From Candidatus Babeliales bacterium (GTDB taxonomy: Bacteria; Babelota; Babeliae; Babelales; JACPOV01): DNA of 64,000 nucleotides. A program made the position numbers and the translations under genes. A model generated the notes under the pieces. The model ran no database searches, was not told the origin of the DNA, and saw nothing but the letters and a program-made list of their open reading frames with translations. Shown here in pieces: positions 1 to 8,280 of this stretch (positions within the stretch are counted from its first letter, which is position 1; each line of letters opens with the position of its first letter). The DNA lies in the NCBI GenBank assembly GCA_020054235.1, contig JAGVLQ010000013.1:67571-131570 (forward strand), given 5' to 3'.

Positions 1-2
1 CT

Positions 3-524
3 TTTTTATTTCCTAATGATGGTTGTATAGTTTCTGACATTGATTTAATACCATTGAATAAAAATTATTTTATTAGTCGATCGATTTTTATTGATGATAG
101 TTGTTTTATTCTCTACCGTGATAATGCAATGTTTGAAAAGTTGTATAAGCAAATTCCTATGTGCTATGTAGCAGGCAAAGGAAAGATTTTTTCTGAAATT
201 TTTCAAGTTTACACTAAAGAGCACCTCATAGAAAAAATTAAAGAATGGCATTCAATGAATATTGGTTGGTTTACTGATCAAGAGCTTTTGTATAAATCAG
301 TTCTTACATGGCAAGGATATCCGGATCGCTGTATTCGATTAGGGAAAATTGACAAAATAACTCCTAAGACAAGAATTGATAAATTTAATTGGCATTATGA
401 TGTTAATTTACTAAAAAGTGATCATTACATTGATTGTCATAGTAAACGCCCTTACAGCACTTATAAAAATTTTCTCGATGAAATGGTAGATCATCTCTTG
501 CAGCAAAATAATTGTGGAATTTAA
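3..524 (+). CDS. Glycosyltransferase-like protein, 5' end outside the window
   Basis: The frame is already open at the left edge, so the true start lies upstream; a TTG at 54 is only an internal codon. Near the beginning the protein reads SDIDLIPLN, a DxD-type motif like the metal and nucleotide-sugar site of GT-A glycosyltransferases, and near its end it has an HSKRPYS stretch. I infer a sugar transferase but cannot name a family. Its stop codon directly abuts the GTG start of the next gene, so the two are probably co-transcribed. Confidence 0.6.
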   Translation, partial: FLFPNDGCIVSDIDLIPLNKNYFISRSIFIDDSCFILYRDNAMFEKLYKQIPMCYVAGKGKIFSEIFQVYTKEHLIEKIKEWHSMNIGWFTDQELLYKSVLTWQGYPDRCIRLGKIDKITPKTRIDKFNWHYDVNLLKSDHYIDCHSKRPYSTYKNFLDEMVDHLLQQNNCGI

Positions 525-1376
525 GTGAACTATAAAAATATTTTTTTTATAGTTCTTATGTTTTCTTGTACAACTACTTGTGAAAAATATGTGCTAGGTA
601 GTCGTTTGGCAGGTTTATTTTCAAATATATTTGCAGTTATAAATCATCTGGTTTGGTGCAAAAAAGAAAATAAAGATTTAGTGATATATTGGTGCAATAA
701 AAAATGTTTTTATGGTGTGCCATATGGTTATAATGGAAGTAAAAATATTTGGGAATATTATTTTGAGCCTCTTTCAGAAAACATTTATCAGAAAAAAGAT
801 ATAATACATTACGATTATTATGCGCCAGATGGTCAAGGTATTGATATTGATTTTAAAAATTATCATAAAAATTTTTCGTATGAATATAGAAGTTTTATCA
901 ATACCTATTTTGAAAAATATGTGCATATAAAACCCACTATTATCCAAAAAATAAATGATTTTTATCAAAAAAATATAGCACGCAAAAAGACGGTTGGTAT
1001 TCATGTGCGTAGAACCGATCATAATCAAGAAACACCCCATATTAATTTATTAAGGTATATTGAAGCAGCCAGAAAATTTAAGAATTTTCAATTTTTTGTT
1101 GCAACCGACGATGAACGTGTTTTGAATTTTTTTAAACACTACTTGTCTGCTCCTGTTCTTTATTATGATTCTTTTAGATCGATAGATGATACTGCTTTAC
1201 ATAAATTTAATAATCATGTTACTAATCGAGCATTAATGGGAGAGCAAGTTCTTATTGAGGCGAAACTTCTTTCTATGTGTGATGTTTTAATTCATTCGGT
1301 TTCAAATGTAAGTTTAGCGGCATTGTTTTTTAATCCTCTGCTAAAGAATATTTATTTAGACCCTTATCAGGAGTAA
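525..1376 (+). CDS. Exported fucosyltransferase-like protein
   Basis: The GTG start lies immediately after the previous stop codon, which suggests translational coupling. The first 20 residues are hydrophobic and look like a signal peptide. The middle contains GIHVRRTDH, resembling the HxRR motif that binds GDP-fucose in alpha-1,6- and O-fucosyltransferases (GT23/GT65-like fold), followed by a VATDDE motif also seen in that superfamily. The exact acceptor and donor are unknown. It is one of several sugar-active enzymes in this window that carry a likely export signal. Its end faces murI across a gap of about 50 bases with no clear terminator. Confidence 0.6.
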   Translation: MNYKNIFFIVLMFSCTTTCEKYVLGSRLAGLFSNIFAVINHLVWCKKENKDLVIYWCNKKCFYGVPYGYNGSKNIWEYYFEPLSENIYQKKDIIHYDYYAPDGQGIDIDFKNYHKNFSYEYRSFINTYFEKYVHIKPTIIQKINDFYQKNIARKKTVGIHVRRTDHNQETPHINLLRYIEAARKFKNFQFFVATDDERVLNFFKHYLSAPVLYYDSFRSIDDTALHKFNNHVTNRALMGEQVLIEAKLLSMCDVLIHSVSNVSLAALFFNPLLKNIYLDPYQE

Positions 1377-1426
1377 GAATTAGCTTCTCATGTAAAACAA
1401 TGAAGAAAATAAAAACTTGAAAAATG

Positions 1427-2260
1427 TTACTTTGCTACCGAAATTAGAGCAAAAGTTTTTAGAAAATATTTTTTTGTTTTGAATGGTAGCAAAAATTCAT
1501 TTATCGCTTTCTCAAACAGGGGATTTGTACTTGTTTGAAAAATATTTAGGGTTCTGATTTGTAGAGTTGGAATAATGGAATAATTTTTTTTAATAAAATC
1601 TACTATTATATTTTCAGCAGAAATTATATATGCAGGAGTATACTGGCTGATTAAGTCTTTAATTAGCCCATAATGTGTGCAGCCGAGTATAAGTGTGTCA
1701 ATTTTGGCATGATTAAATATCTTAGAGTATTCTTCTATACAAGCAATAATATTGGAGTGATTAAGAGGTAATTCTTCAATCATAGATGCTAAAGTTGGAC
1801 ATTCTTGTTCTGTGACTGTTAAGGTGTTATCTTTCTGTAGTAGTGCTTTTTTATGGGCATGACTTTTGATTGTTGCCATCGTTGCCATGATTCCAATTTT
1901 TTTATTTTTAGTAATACTCAATGCAGCTTCTACAGTAGGCTGTAATACGTCGATAAAAATTAAATCAGAAAAATATTTCTTGAGTTTTAGAAGAACAGTT
2001 GCAGACAAAGTATGGCAAGCAATAATAATAATTTGAATATTGTATGTGCGTAAGAAATTTATATTATTTATGGTTAGTTCAAGAAGTTTTTCTGGAGATT
2101 TTGCACCGTAAGGAAGATTTTTTATGTCAGCAAGATAATAGTATTCTGCAGGAATAGCATCTATAAGCGATTTTAAAACAGTCAATCCGCCGCGACCTGA
2201 ATCTAAAACGCCAATTTTTTGAACTTTTTTTATTATGGGATTAGAAGGATTTTTAGCCAT
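1427..2260 (-). CDS. murI: Glutamate racemase
   Basis: The enzyme interconverts L- and D-glutamate in the cytosol and supplies D-glutamate for peptidoglycan. The sequence shows the N-terminal GVLDSGRGGLTV block, the NLPYG segment, the first catalytic cysteine in ACHTLSA and the second in LGCTHYG. Length (277 residues) is normal. No Shine-Dalgarno sequence precedes the ATG: the upstream bases are the U-tract of the ndk terminator hairpin. murI is therefore either read through from rpsA-ndk at reduced level or started by a promoter I cannot see. A later start just before the GVLDSG block cannot be excluded. Confidence 0.93.
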   Translation of the reverse strand: MAKNPSNPIIKKVQKIGVLDSGRGGLTVLKSLIDAIPAEYYYLADIKNLPYGAKSPEKLLELTINNINFLRTYNIQIIIIACHTLSATVLLKLKKYFSDLIFIDVLQPTVEAALSITKNKKIGIMATMATIKSHAHKKALLQKDNTLTVTEQECPTLASMIEELPLNHSNIIACIEEYSKIFNHAKIDTLILGCTHYGLIKDLISQYTPAYIISAENIIVDFIKKNYSIIPTLQIRTLNIFQTSTNPLFEKAINEFLLPFKTKKYFLKTFALISVAK

Positions 2261-2262
2261 AC

Positions 2263-2287
2263 AAAAAAAAGGGGCATTGCTGCCCCT
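2263..2287 (-). terminator. Rho-independent terminator after ndk
   Basis: Read on the minus strand, AGGGGCA pairs with TGCCCCT around a 4-base loop, followed by a run of T. It sits 6 bases beyond the ndk stop and ends 2 bases before the murI start codon. Confidence 0.85.
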
Positions 2288-2293
2288 TGTTAA

Positions 2294-2707
2294 TTACATA
2301 AATAATTCCGGATAAAAAAATGCTACTTCATTTTCAGCATTTTCAGGTGAATCTGAACCATGGGTTGCATTTTCGCCAACATTTTTTCCAAAACGTTTTC
2401 GAATAGTTCCTTCAGCAGCTTTTAAAGGATCTGTTGCTCCCATAAGATCGCGCCATGCCTTGATAGCATTTTCTCTTTCAAGAACCATAACCACAATAGG
2501 TCCAGAAGTCATGAATTGTACAAGCTCACCAAAGAAAGGACGATCTTTATGAACGGCATAAAAATCTTGAGCATCTTCTTCCATGAGTTCTAATTTTTCT
2601 AAACGAAGGATATCGAACCCTTTTTCCTCAATAATGTCAATTATTTTTCCGGTATAACCAGCCTTGACAGCATCAGGTTTAATAATTGCAAGTGTTATTT
2701 CTTTCAT
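2294..2707 (-). CDS. ndk: Nucleoside diphosphate kinase
   Basis: It transfers the gamma phosphate between nucleoside triphosphates and diphosphates through a phosphohistidine. The active-site block NATHGSDS is present near residue 115, and the N-terminal IKPDAV and the internal RPFF segments are typical. I chose the ATG at 2707, giving 137 residues, the usual family length; the frame is open further upstream but there overlaps rpsA. The start lies 4 bases after the rpsA stop, so the two genes form an operon ending at the hairpin at 2263-2287. Confidence 0.95.
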   Translation of the reverse strand: MKEITLAIIKPDAVKAGYTGKIIDIIEEKGFDILRLEKLELMEEDAQDFYAVHKDRPFFGELVQFMTSGPIVVMVLERENAIKAWRDLMGATDPLKAAEGTIRKRFGKNVGENATHGSDSPENAENEVAFFYPELFM

Positions 2708-2711
2708 AGTA

Positions 2712-4514
2712 TTAATCTTCATTGTCCTTTTGTCGTGCAGCATGTTTTTCAAGTTCAATTTGCAGCAAAGATTTTGATTTTGGCTTTTCATCTGTTTTTT
2801 TAGGAGCAGCAGGTTTAGTTTTTTGGAATTTCTCTGCTTTTGGTTCTTTTTCTTTAGCTTTTGTTTTGTCTTCATCAAGCTTAAGACTTAAACCAAGTTT
2901 ATGATCATCTTTGCTTACTTTAATAACTTTAAACTGTGTTTTTTGACCAACTTTAAGTATATCTTCAACTTTATCAACATTTTGATTAGAAAGTTCAGAG
3001 ATATGAATGAGTCCTTCAATACCAGTTGGAAGCTTAATAAATGCACCAAAATTAGTAATTTTTGAGACTTCACCTTCAACAATAGTCCCGACAGGATATT
3101 GCTCTTCAATAAGTGCCCAAGGATCATCAGAAAGCTGTTTAATACCAAGAGAAACACGCTTGTTATCTTCATCAATACCAAGAATTATTGCTTCAACTTC
3201 TTGAGCTTTTTTAAAGATATCTGCAGGATGATTTACATGTTCGGTCCATGACAAATCTGAAATATGAACGAGGCCATCTATGCCAGGCATAATCTGCACA
3301 AAAATACCAAAATCAGTAATATTACTAATGGTGCCTTTTATTTTATCGCCTACTTTGAATTTATCATGTAATTGCTTCCATGGATTGTCTTGTAATTGCT
3401 TGATGCTCAATGACATGCGGCGGTTTTCTTTATCAAGAGAAACAATAACAGCTTCTACTTGATCGCCAACTTTGTAGTGCCGTTTAATATCGTCAATTCT
3501 GTCAGTCCAAGAAATTTCAGAAATATGTACAAGTCCTTCGACACCTTTAGCAATTTCGACAAAGAATCCATAATCAGTAATACTGGAAATTTTTCCTTTG
3601 ATTTTCTTGCCAACTTCAAATTCACCTGCGGCTTTTTCCCAAGGGTTTTCAGTAAGTTGTTTCATGCCAAGGGAAATTTTCTCGTTATCTTTATCAAAAG
3701 AAAGTACTTTTACTGAAATTTTATCGCCAATTTTTACTAATTCACTTGGATGAGCGATGCGACCCCAGGTCATATCAGTAATATGCAATAAGCCATCAAC
3801 GCCGCCGATATCGATAAATACACCATAGTTGGTGATGTTTTTAACGATTCCTTGAATAACTTGATTAGTTTCAAGTTTATCAAGAATTTTTTTGCGTGAT
3901 TCTGAGCGAATTTCATTAAGGTATTTGCGGCGAGAGATAATGACATTGCCGCGTTTTTGGTTAATTTTAATAATGTATGCAGTAATTGACTGATTTACAA
4001 ATTGATCAAAGTCAGCTACGCGTTGCAAATCTACCTGCGAACCAGGCAAGAATGCAGGAATACCGATATCAACACTCAACCCACCCTTAACTTTATGGGT
4101 AACGATACCTTCTACAGGTTTATTTTCTTCAAAGAGTTTTGTTATAGTGTCCCAAGCGCGCATAGCCTTAGCTTTTTCGTAAGAAAGGCTAAGATGGCCA
4201 TCAACATTTTCAAGTTCTTCAAGTATGACTTCGATTTCAGAGCTAGGTTTTATTTGTTTACGCTCATGATCGGAAAATTCATAGTTTGGTATAAGACCAT
4301 GGGATTTGAACCCAACGTCTACAAGGACTCCGTCAGAATCAGCTTTTATAACTTTTGCTTTGACAATTTTGCCTTGTTTAATGCCTTCAAAAACACCTTC
4401 ATAAAGGGCTTGAAGTTCGTCATGCTGTTCTTGATTTAACTGGAAATCGTCTTCGTCTTGCCAGTCTTGGTTTACATGACGAAATTGATTGCCGCGAATA
4501 ACGGTTTTTGACAT
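2712..4514 (-). CDS. rpsA: 30S ribosomal protein S1
   Basis: This RNA-binding ribosomal protein helps mRNA reach the 30S subunit. About six S1/OB-fold repeats can be recognised across 600 residues, each with a 'G-x-V-x-x-I-x-x-[YF]-G-x-F' core and an 'EGL[IV]H-I-S-[DE]' end; the later repeats are the most regular. The C-terminal tail of about 60 residues is rich in lysine and glutamate and looks disordered. A strong ribosome site (AGGAG) precedes the ATG at 4514 with a spacer of about 9. It heads the rpsA-ndk operon. Confidence 0.96.
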   Translation of the reverse strand: MSKTVIRGNQFRHVNQDWQDEDDFQLNQEQHDELQALYEGVFEGIKQGKIVKAKVIKADSDGVLVDVGFKSHGLIPNYEFSDHERKQIKPSSEIEVILEELENVDGHLSLSYEKAKAMRAWDTITKLFEENKPVEGIVTHKVKGGLSVDIGIPAFLPGSQVDLQRVADFDQFVNQSITAYIIKINQKRGNVIISRRKYLNEIRSESRKKILDKLETNQVIQGIVKNITNYGVFIDIGGVDGLLHITDMTWGRIAHPSELVKIGDKISVKVLSFDKDNEKISLGMKQLTENPWEKAAGEFEVGKKIKGKISSITDYGFFVEIAKGVEGLVHISEISWTDRIDDIKRHYKVGDQVEAVIVSLDKENRRMSLSIKQLQDNPWKQLHDKFKVGDKIKGTISNITDFGIFVQIMPGIDGLVHISDLSWTEHVNHPADIFKKAQEVEAIILGIDEDNKRVSLGIKQLSDDPWALIEEQYPVGTIVEGEVSKITNFGAFIKLPTGIEGLIHISELSNQNVDKVEDILKVGQKTQFKVIKVSKDDHKLGLSLKLDEDKTKAKEKEPKAEKFQKTKPAAPKKTDEKPKSKSLLQIELEKHAARQKDNED

Positions 4515-4594
4515 TTAAAAAGCTCCTAAACGACCTGTATTAAAAGAGGGGAGTTAAGAGGTTGAACATATATAACTACAAAAAATTTATTCTA

Positions 4595-4623
4595 AATATA
4601 GCAGCTAAATGGACAATTGGCAA
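4595..4623 (-). promoter_or_regulatory. Candidate sigma-70 promoter of rpsA-ndk
   Basis: On the minus strand a TTGCCA -35 box and a TATATT -10 box are separated by 17 bases, placing the transcript start about 75 bases before the rpsA ATG. Confidence 0.5.
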
Positions 4624-4702
4624 ATTTACAAAAAGGAAATTGGAGTTTTTGAGCTTTTTTTTGAAAACTGAAATCATCATACAGAATAAGCAAGAAATGC
4701 CA

Positions 4703-4730
4703 AGAAAAAAGGCCTCAATCAAGAGGCCTT
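4703..4730 (-). terminator. Terminator of the small secreted-protein gene
   Basis: AAGGCCTC and GAGGCCTT form a perfect 8-base stem around a 6-base loop. On the minus strand it is followed by a T run, just downstream of the gene ending at 4741. Confidence 0.85.
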
Positions 4731-4740
4731 AGATTTTTAT

Positions 4741-5280
4741 TTAATAAGCACCGCCTATTAAAAGGTTTTTTACTATTTTAGAATCAAGGTTATAAGCTTG
4801 ATTATATTTTTTGTTTTGTATTTGTTGGTCGAGCCAATTTTCAATAGGGTTTTTCTTTATCCAACCGATAGTCCAGCGATAAAGAGGATTAGAAAACTCT
4901 GAAGCCGATTGTTTTAGGTCTTTTTCTTCTTGGCAACTTAATCCTTGGTTGTTTTTTGAAAAACTTGATGTATTAATTTTATTTTCAAATTTTAGAGCTT
5001 GTTCTTTATAGCGTTCATTATAAAGATGAATGCAATGTTCAAACCCTTGTTCTAAGGCAAATAGAATGGCAGTATAACCAATCCACTTGGCAATGTTGTC
5101 AGAATAATCTTTGCAAGCTGTTGGATCAATATTTTCGATAGTTCCTTTAAACCAGGTAACTATTGATTCAATCATGCTCGATTCTACCTTAGAGTCTGCA
5201 GCAGCTTTAAGACCTGAAAAGGAGATATTGATTGCAGAAAAAGCGATAAGAGAAAAAAGTATAGATTTTTTGAATTTCAT
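4741..5280 (-). CDS. Small secreted protein of unknown function
   Basis: I do not recognise the family. The start at 5280 is supported by a GGAGG ribosome site 9 bases upstream; an in-frame ATG 18 bases earlier lacks one. Residues 1-26 form a signal peptide (lysines, hydrophobic core, then small residues). The mature part is about 150 residues, has two cysteines and a charged, helical look, with a WFKG stretch near its start. It has its own promoter (5327-5354) and terminator (4703-4730), so it is a single-gene unit. Confidence 0.75.
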   Translation of the reverse strand: MKFKKSILFSLIAFSAINISFSGLKAAADSKVESSMIESIVTWFKGTIENIDPTACKDYSDNIAKWIGYTAILFALEQGFEHCIHLYNERYKEQALKFENKINTSSFSKNNQGLSCQEEKDLKQSASEFSNPLYRWTIGWIKKNPIENWLDQQIQNKKYNQAYNLDSKIVKNLLIGGAY

Positions 5281-5326
5281 TGAAATAAACCTCCACAAGT
5301 TTATATAACCTCTAGTATCGAGTTCC

Positions 5327-5354
5327 AGTATAGATCTCTAGGTAAAATTGTCAA
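5327..5354 (-). promoter_or_regulatory. Sigma-70 promoter of the 4741-5280 gene
   Basis: On the minus strand a perfect TTGACA -35 and a TATACT -10 are separated by 16 bases, predicting a short 5' leader of about 40 bases before the ATG at 5280. Confidence 0.7.
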
Positions 5355-5456
5355 AAGGGCCTTTAGGGCAAGATTTAGAATAGGCCTTGTTTGCAGGGAA
5401 AACCGCCAAAGGATTTCAAAAAGAAATGAAATATTAAGCCTGGCATTTTCTTTCAT

Positions 5457-5483
5457 TTGACAAATAAGCAATTTTTGGATAAT
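5457..5483 (+). promoter_or_regulatory. Candidate promoter of the DEAD-box helicase gene
   Basis: TTGACA (5457-5462) is followed after 15 bases by GATAAT (5478-5483). The spacer is short but both boxes are good. The resulting leader would be about 140 bases long. The region 5281-5632 holds no gene; it contains this promoter, the opposite-strand promoter and the leader structures. Confidence 0.4.
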
Positions 5484-5539
5484 TTGATTAATATACTTAT
5501 TTTATAAAAATAGAGCATGAGGCTCTTTTGCAAAAAAAA

Positions 5540-5628
5540 GCACCTGCAAGGTGCGTTTTCTAGTTTAGTCTGGATGGCCAGAAAAAGCGGTAAAAGGGCA
5601 GCATGCCAATAGCGTAAAAGGCATCCAA
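5540..5628 (+). promoter_or_regulatory. Structured 5' leader of the helicase mRNA
   Basis: Two structures are visible. The first is a GCACC-TGCAA-GGTGC hairpin (5540-5554). The second is a larger fold in which GGATGGCC (5571-5578) can pair, with one bulge, with GGCATCC just before the ATG, enclosing a GGCA-GCA-TGCC hairpin. Within it AGCGGTAAAAGG and AGCGTAAAAGG form an imperfect direct repeat. No clear ribosome site precedes the ATG, so structure may set translation. The first hairpin reads as a better terminator on the minus strand (eight T), though no minus gene lies upstream of it. Confidence 0.35.
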
Positions 5629-5632
5629 AACT

Positions 5633-7222
5633 ATGAAAATGTTTAATGATTTTTCTTTACAATCTTTTTTAAAAAATACTCTGGAAACTCTTAATTTTAC
5701 CAATCCTACAGAGATTCAGGCAAAAACACTTCCTATTTTGCTTTCCCCTGAAAAAATAGACTTTCATGGTCAAGCCCAAACGGGTACAGGGAAAACCTTA
5801 GCTTTCGGCCTTCCTTTAATTAATAATATTGATCCTCAAGATAAATCAACTCAAGCCCTGGTAGTAGCACCGACACGTGAACTTGTTGTTCAGATTTACC
5901 AAAGTTTAAAACCTTTTGCTCAAAGCGGTAATATTTCAATTGCGCCCATTTACGGAGGTGTCTCGATTGAAGCGCAGTTAAAAGAGCTAAAGCGTGGCAT
6001 TCAGGTTGTTATTGGTACTCCTGGTCGTTTAAATGATCATTTGCGTCGTAAATCTTTGGTATTAAAAAACACCAAAACACTTGTGCTTGATGAAGCTGAT
6101 ATTATGCTTGATATGGGCTTTAAAGAGGAAATTGATGAAATTTTAGAACATATGCCAAAAAACAGAAGTATTTGGCTTTTTTCTGCTACGGTCAAATCCG
6201 GTATCAATGATATTATGAAAAGTCATATGAAATCGCCAGTTTCAGTTCGTGTTTCTAAAGAAAACGTTGGTAGTTCAAATACCGAACAATTTTATTGCAT
6301 AGTTCCTAAGAAGAATCGCTTTGAAGCGCTTATGCGTTTTATTACAGCAAATCCATCTTTTTATGGTTTTATTTTTTGTCAGACCAAGATTGAAACTGCT
6401 GAAGTTGCTGACAAGTTATCAGTGCGTGGTTACAATGCCAACGCATTGCATGGTGACTTGAGCCAAGCAAATCGTAATCGCGTCATCAAAGATTTTAAAG
6501 ATAAAAAGTTTAGTATTTTGGTAGCAACTGACGTTGCTGCACGTGGTATTGATGTTCCAGATATTACTCATGTAATAAACTATCAATTGCCTGAGGATTC
6601 AGAGTCATATGTCCATCGCATTGGAAGAACAGGAAGAGCAGGAAAAGATGGTGTTGCTATAACACTGATTGCGCGTCATGAAGTTTCAATCATTGGCACC
6701 ATACAACGTCGTTTTAATGTAAAAATTAACCCTATTGAAATTCCAAGTTTGGATAATATTTATGAAAATCAAATCAAACTTGCAGAAAATTTTATAACAA
6801 ATAGTTCGGTGATAGCTGAGAAAAAACCTTACATGAATCGATTACAAGGTATATTAGATCGTTACTCTTCTCAAGAAATTCATGGAGCAATGTTAACATT
6901 ATTGGAAGAAAAATTTTTCAAAGCTATAGATGATACACCATTAATAACTACTTCTCATACTGCTAATGGTTCATCAGGAAATGATGATATTGTTGAATTG
7001 ATGATCAATGTTGGTAGCCAAGATGGTGTTGAAAAAAGAGATATTCTTCATTATTTAATGCAGGATCGAGCATTGCATAAAGATGACATTGGTAAAATTC
7101 GTGTTATCAAGAAAAGAAGTTTTATCAAAGTTCCAGCCGATAAAACAGAAAATATTATAGCTTGTCTTAAGGGGAAAAATATCAAAGGGCGCCGTATTTT
7201 TGTTTCTTATATGACCTCGTAA
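5633..7222 (+). CDS. DEAD-box RNA helicase with C-terminal DbpA-type RNA-binding domain
   Basis: An ATP-dependent RNA helicase of the DeaD/CsdA/DbpA group, probably acting in cold-stress RNA unwinding or ribosome assembly. The Q motif is near residue 25, Walker A AQTGTGKT at 48-55, PTREL near 80, DEAD at 153-156, SAT near 185 and HRIGRTGRAG near 325. The last 75 residues form an RRM-like DbpA RNA-binding domain. Start ATG 5633 has no obvious Shine-Dalgarno; a second ATG lies two codons later. A strong terminator follows. Confidence 0.93.
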   Translation: MKMFNDFSLQSFLKNTLETLNFTNPTEIQAKTLPILLSPEKIDFHGQAQTGTGKTLAFGLPLINNIDPQDKSTQALVVAPTRELVVQIYQSLKPFAQSGNISIAPIYGGVSIEAQLKELKRGIQVVIGTPGRLNDHLRRKSLVLKNTKTLVLDEADIMLDMGFKEEIDEILEHMPKNRSIWLFSATVKSGINDIMKSHMKSPVSVRVSKENVGSSNTEQFYCIVPKKNRFEALMRFITANPSFYGFIFCQTKIETAEVADKLSVRGYNANALHGDLSQANRNRVIKDFKDKKFSILVATDVAARGIDVPDITHVINYQLPEDSESYVHRIGRTGRAGKDGVAITLIARHEVSIIGTIQRRFNVKINPIEIPSLDNIYENQIKLAENFITNSSVIAEKKPYMNRLQGILDRYSSQEIHGAMLTLLEEKFFKAIDDTPLITTSHTANGSSGNDDIVELMINVGSQDGVEKRDILHYLMQDRALHKDDIGKIRVIKKRSFIKVPADKTENIIACLKGKNIKGRRIFVSYMTS

Positions 7223-7248
7223 TTTTATCTACTGACAGACTTAGATGG

Positions 7249-7281
7249 ACCCTGCAGAGTTATGGACTCTGTAGGGTTTTT
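7249..7281 (+). terminator. Terminator of the helicase gene
   Basis: ACCCTGCAGAGT pairs with ACTCTGTAGGGT (12 bases with one wobble) around a 5-base loop and is followed by five T, shortly after the helicase stop. Confidence 0.9.
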
Positions 7282-7288
7282 CATTACA

Positions 7289-7317
7289 TTGACAGTGCCA
7301 ATTATAAATGCGATAGT
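7289..7317 (+). promoter_or_regulatory. Candidate promoter of the first HAD-like gene
   Basis: A perfect TTGACA -35 and a GATAGT -10 are separated by 17 bases, ending 40 bases before the TTG start at 7358. Confidence 0.55.
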
Positions 7318-7357
7318 ATTATAAAGTTCGGTTCATAGCCTTAAATGGAGTTTTTGT

Positions 7358-8161
7358 TTGAAAAAATTATCACTTATAATTTTTCTTTTAGTCCAAGTTC
7401 AATTTTGTGGGCTAAAATCAACTCATAGTTCAAATCAACCAGTTATAGCCCTTGACCTCCATTGCGTAGCCCCCAATGTCCCTACAGCAACAATAGTACT
7501 TAAAGCTTTACCCTTTTTTTTATGCCGCCATCCTTCTATGGTGCTTCATGCTTATTCTATTTCTAAATATGCTATTGAGCTTTCAAAGCATATAAAAGGA
7601 ATAAGCAATGTTTTGCATGAACTCAATAAGCAACTAGAAACTCAAAAATATGGAAAACTTTCAGACCGTGAATTAAGAAGGCTTTTAATGTTAGCAGTAA
7701 TGGCAGTACCAAATAAGGAAGTACTTGAAATAATAGCTCGTTTGCGCGCTGCAGGATACAAAATTATTGGAATGACCAATCGCGATGAACATGAATTTGA
7801 GGCCTATAAACATCAGCTCAAAAAAAGCTATAAAATTGATTTAGATAATTTTTTTGATGGTTTTATATGTGCACCTGCTTTTGATAGTTTCTCACTACAA
7901 CAAGGACCATTTAAAATTACCAGAACCAACCAATTGGTTGCATCAGAACGTTTGCCTGGAGAAAGTTTTTTACTAGCTTTACGGACTCTAGCAGATTCTT
8001 TAAATCCCACCCAAACAATTTACTGTGTTCCAACTGCTTATCATTCTTATTTTCGCGCCTTAGAAAAACTTGATCAACAAACTATTAAAGATAAATGGGG
8101 AATTAAAAATTTTCTTTTTTCAGAATTTTATCAATTTATGCAATGGTTAAGTTGTCTTTAG
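7358..8161 (+). CDS. Exported HAD-like protein, degenerate
   Basis: The TTG start is supported by a GGAG site 7 bases upstream. A signal peptide covers about residues 1-22. Motif I of the haloacid dehalogenase fold is visible as LDLHCV: the nucleophile D33 is kept, but the second aspartate of the usual DxD is histidine. MTNRD fits motif II. I find no convincing motif IV acidic pair; the corresponding region reads YCVPTAY. It resembles the next gene in layout and in the DxH change, so the two look like diverged duplicates. Catalysis is doubtful; a binding or host-directed role is possible but unproven. Confidence 0.65.
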   Translation: MKKLSLIIFLLVQVQFCGLKSTHSSNQPVIALDLHCVAPNVPTATIVLKALPFFLCRHPSMVLHAYSISKYAIELSKHIKGISNVLHELNKQLETQKYGKLSDRELRRLLMLAVMAVPNKEVLEIIARLRAAGYKIIGMTNRDEHEFEAYKHQLKKSYKIDLDNFFDGFICAPAFDSFSLQQGPFKITRTNQLVASERLPGESFLLALRTLADSLNPTQTIYCVPTAYHSYFRALEKLDQQTIKDKWGIKNFLFSEFYQFMQWLSCL

Positions 8162-8215
8162 GTTTAAAAAATTTAAATTAATTTTCAATTTGAAATTTTT
8201 GTCAACAAGTATTTT

Positions 8216-8243
8216 TTGACTTTTTTCCAAATTTATATATCTT
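8216..8243 (+). promoter_or_regulatory. Candidate promoter of the second HAD-like gene
   Basis: TTGACT (8216-8221) is followed after 16 bases by TATCTT, within an AT-rich gap of about 120 bases. The -10 box is weak. Confidence 0.3.
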
Positions 8244-8280
8244 AAAAAAGTATAGAAATTAGATTCAATGGAGGGTTTCA

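Noticed and set aside
2707-2878. N-terminal extension of the nucleoside diphosphate kinase
   Set aside because: The extra 57 residues are lysine/leucine-rich antipodal-frame reading of the rpsA tail, and the later ATG gives the normal family length.
4002-4439. Plus-strand open frame inside rpsA
   Set aside because: It is the reverse complement of clear S1-domain coding sequence and has no ribosome site.
5300-5632. A small structured RNA gene (tRNA, 6S or SRP-type) in the gap before the helicase
   Set aside because: No tRNA T-loop, SRP loop or 6S-like long stem is visible; promoters and the helicase leader account for the features.
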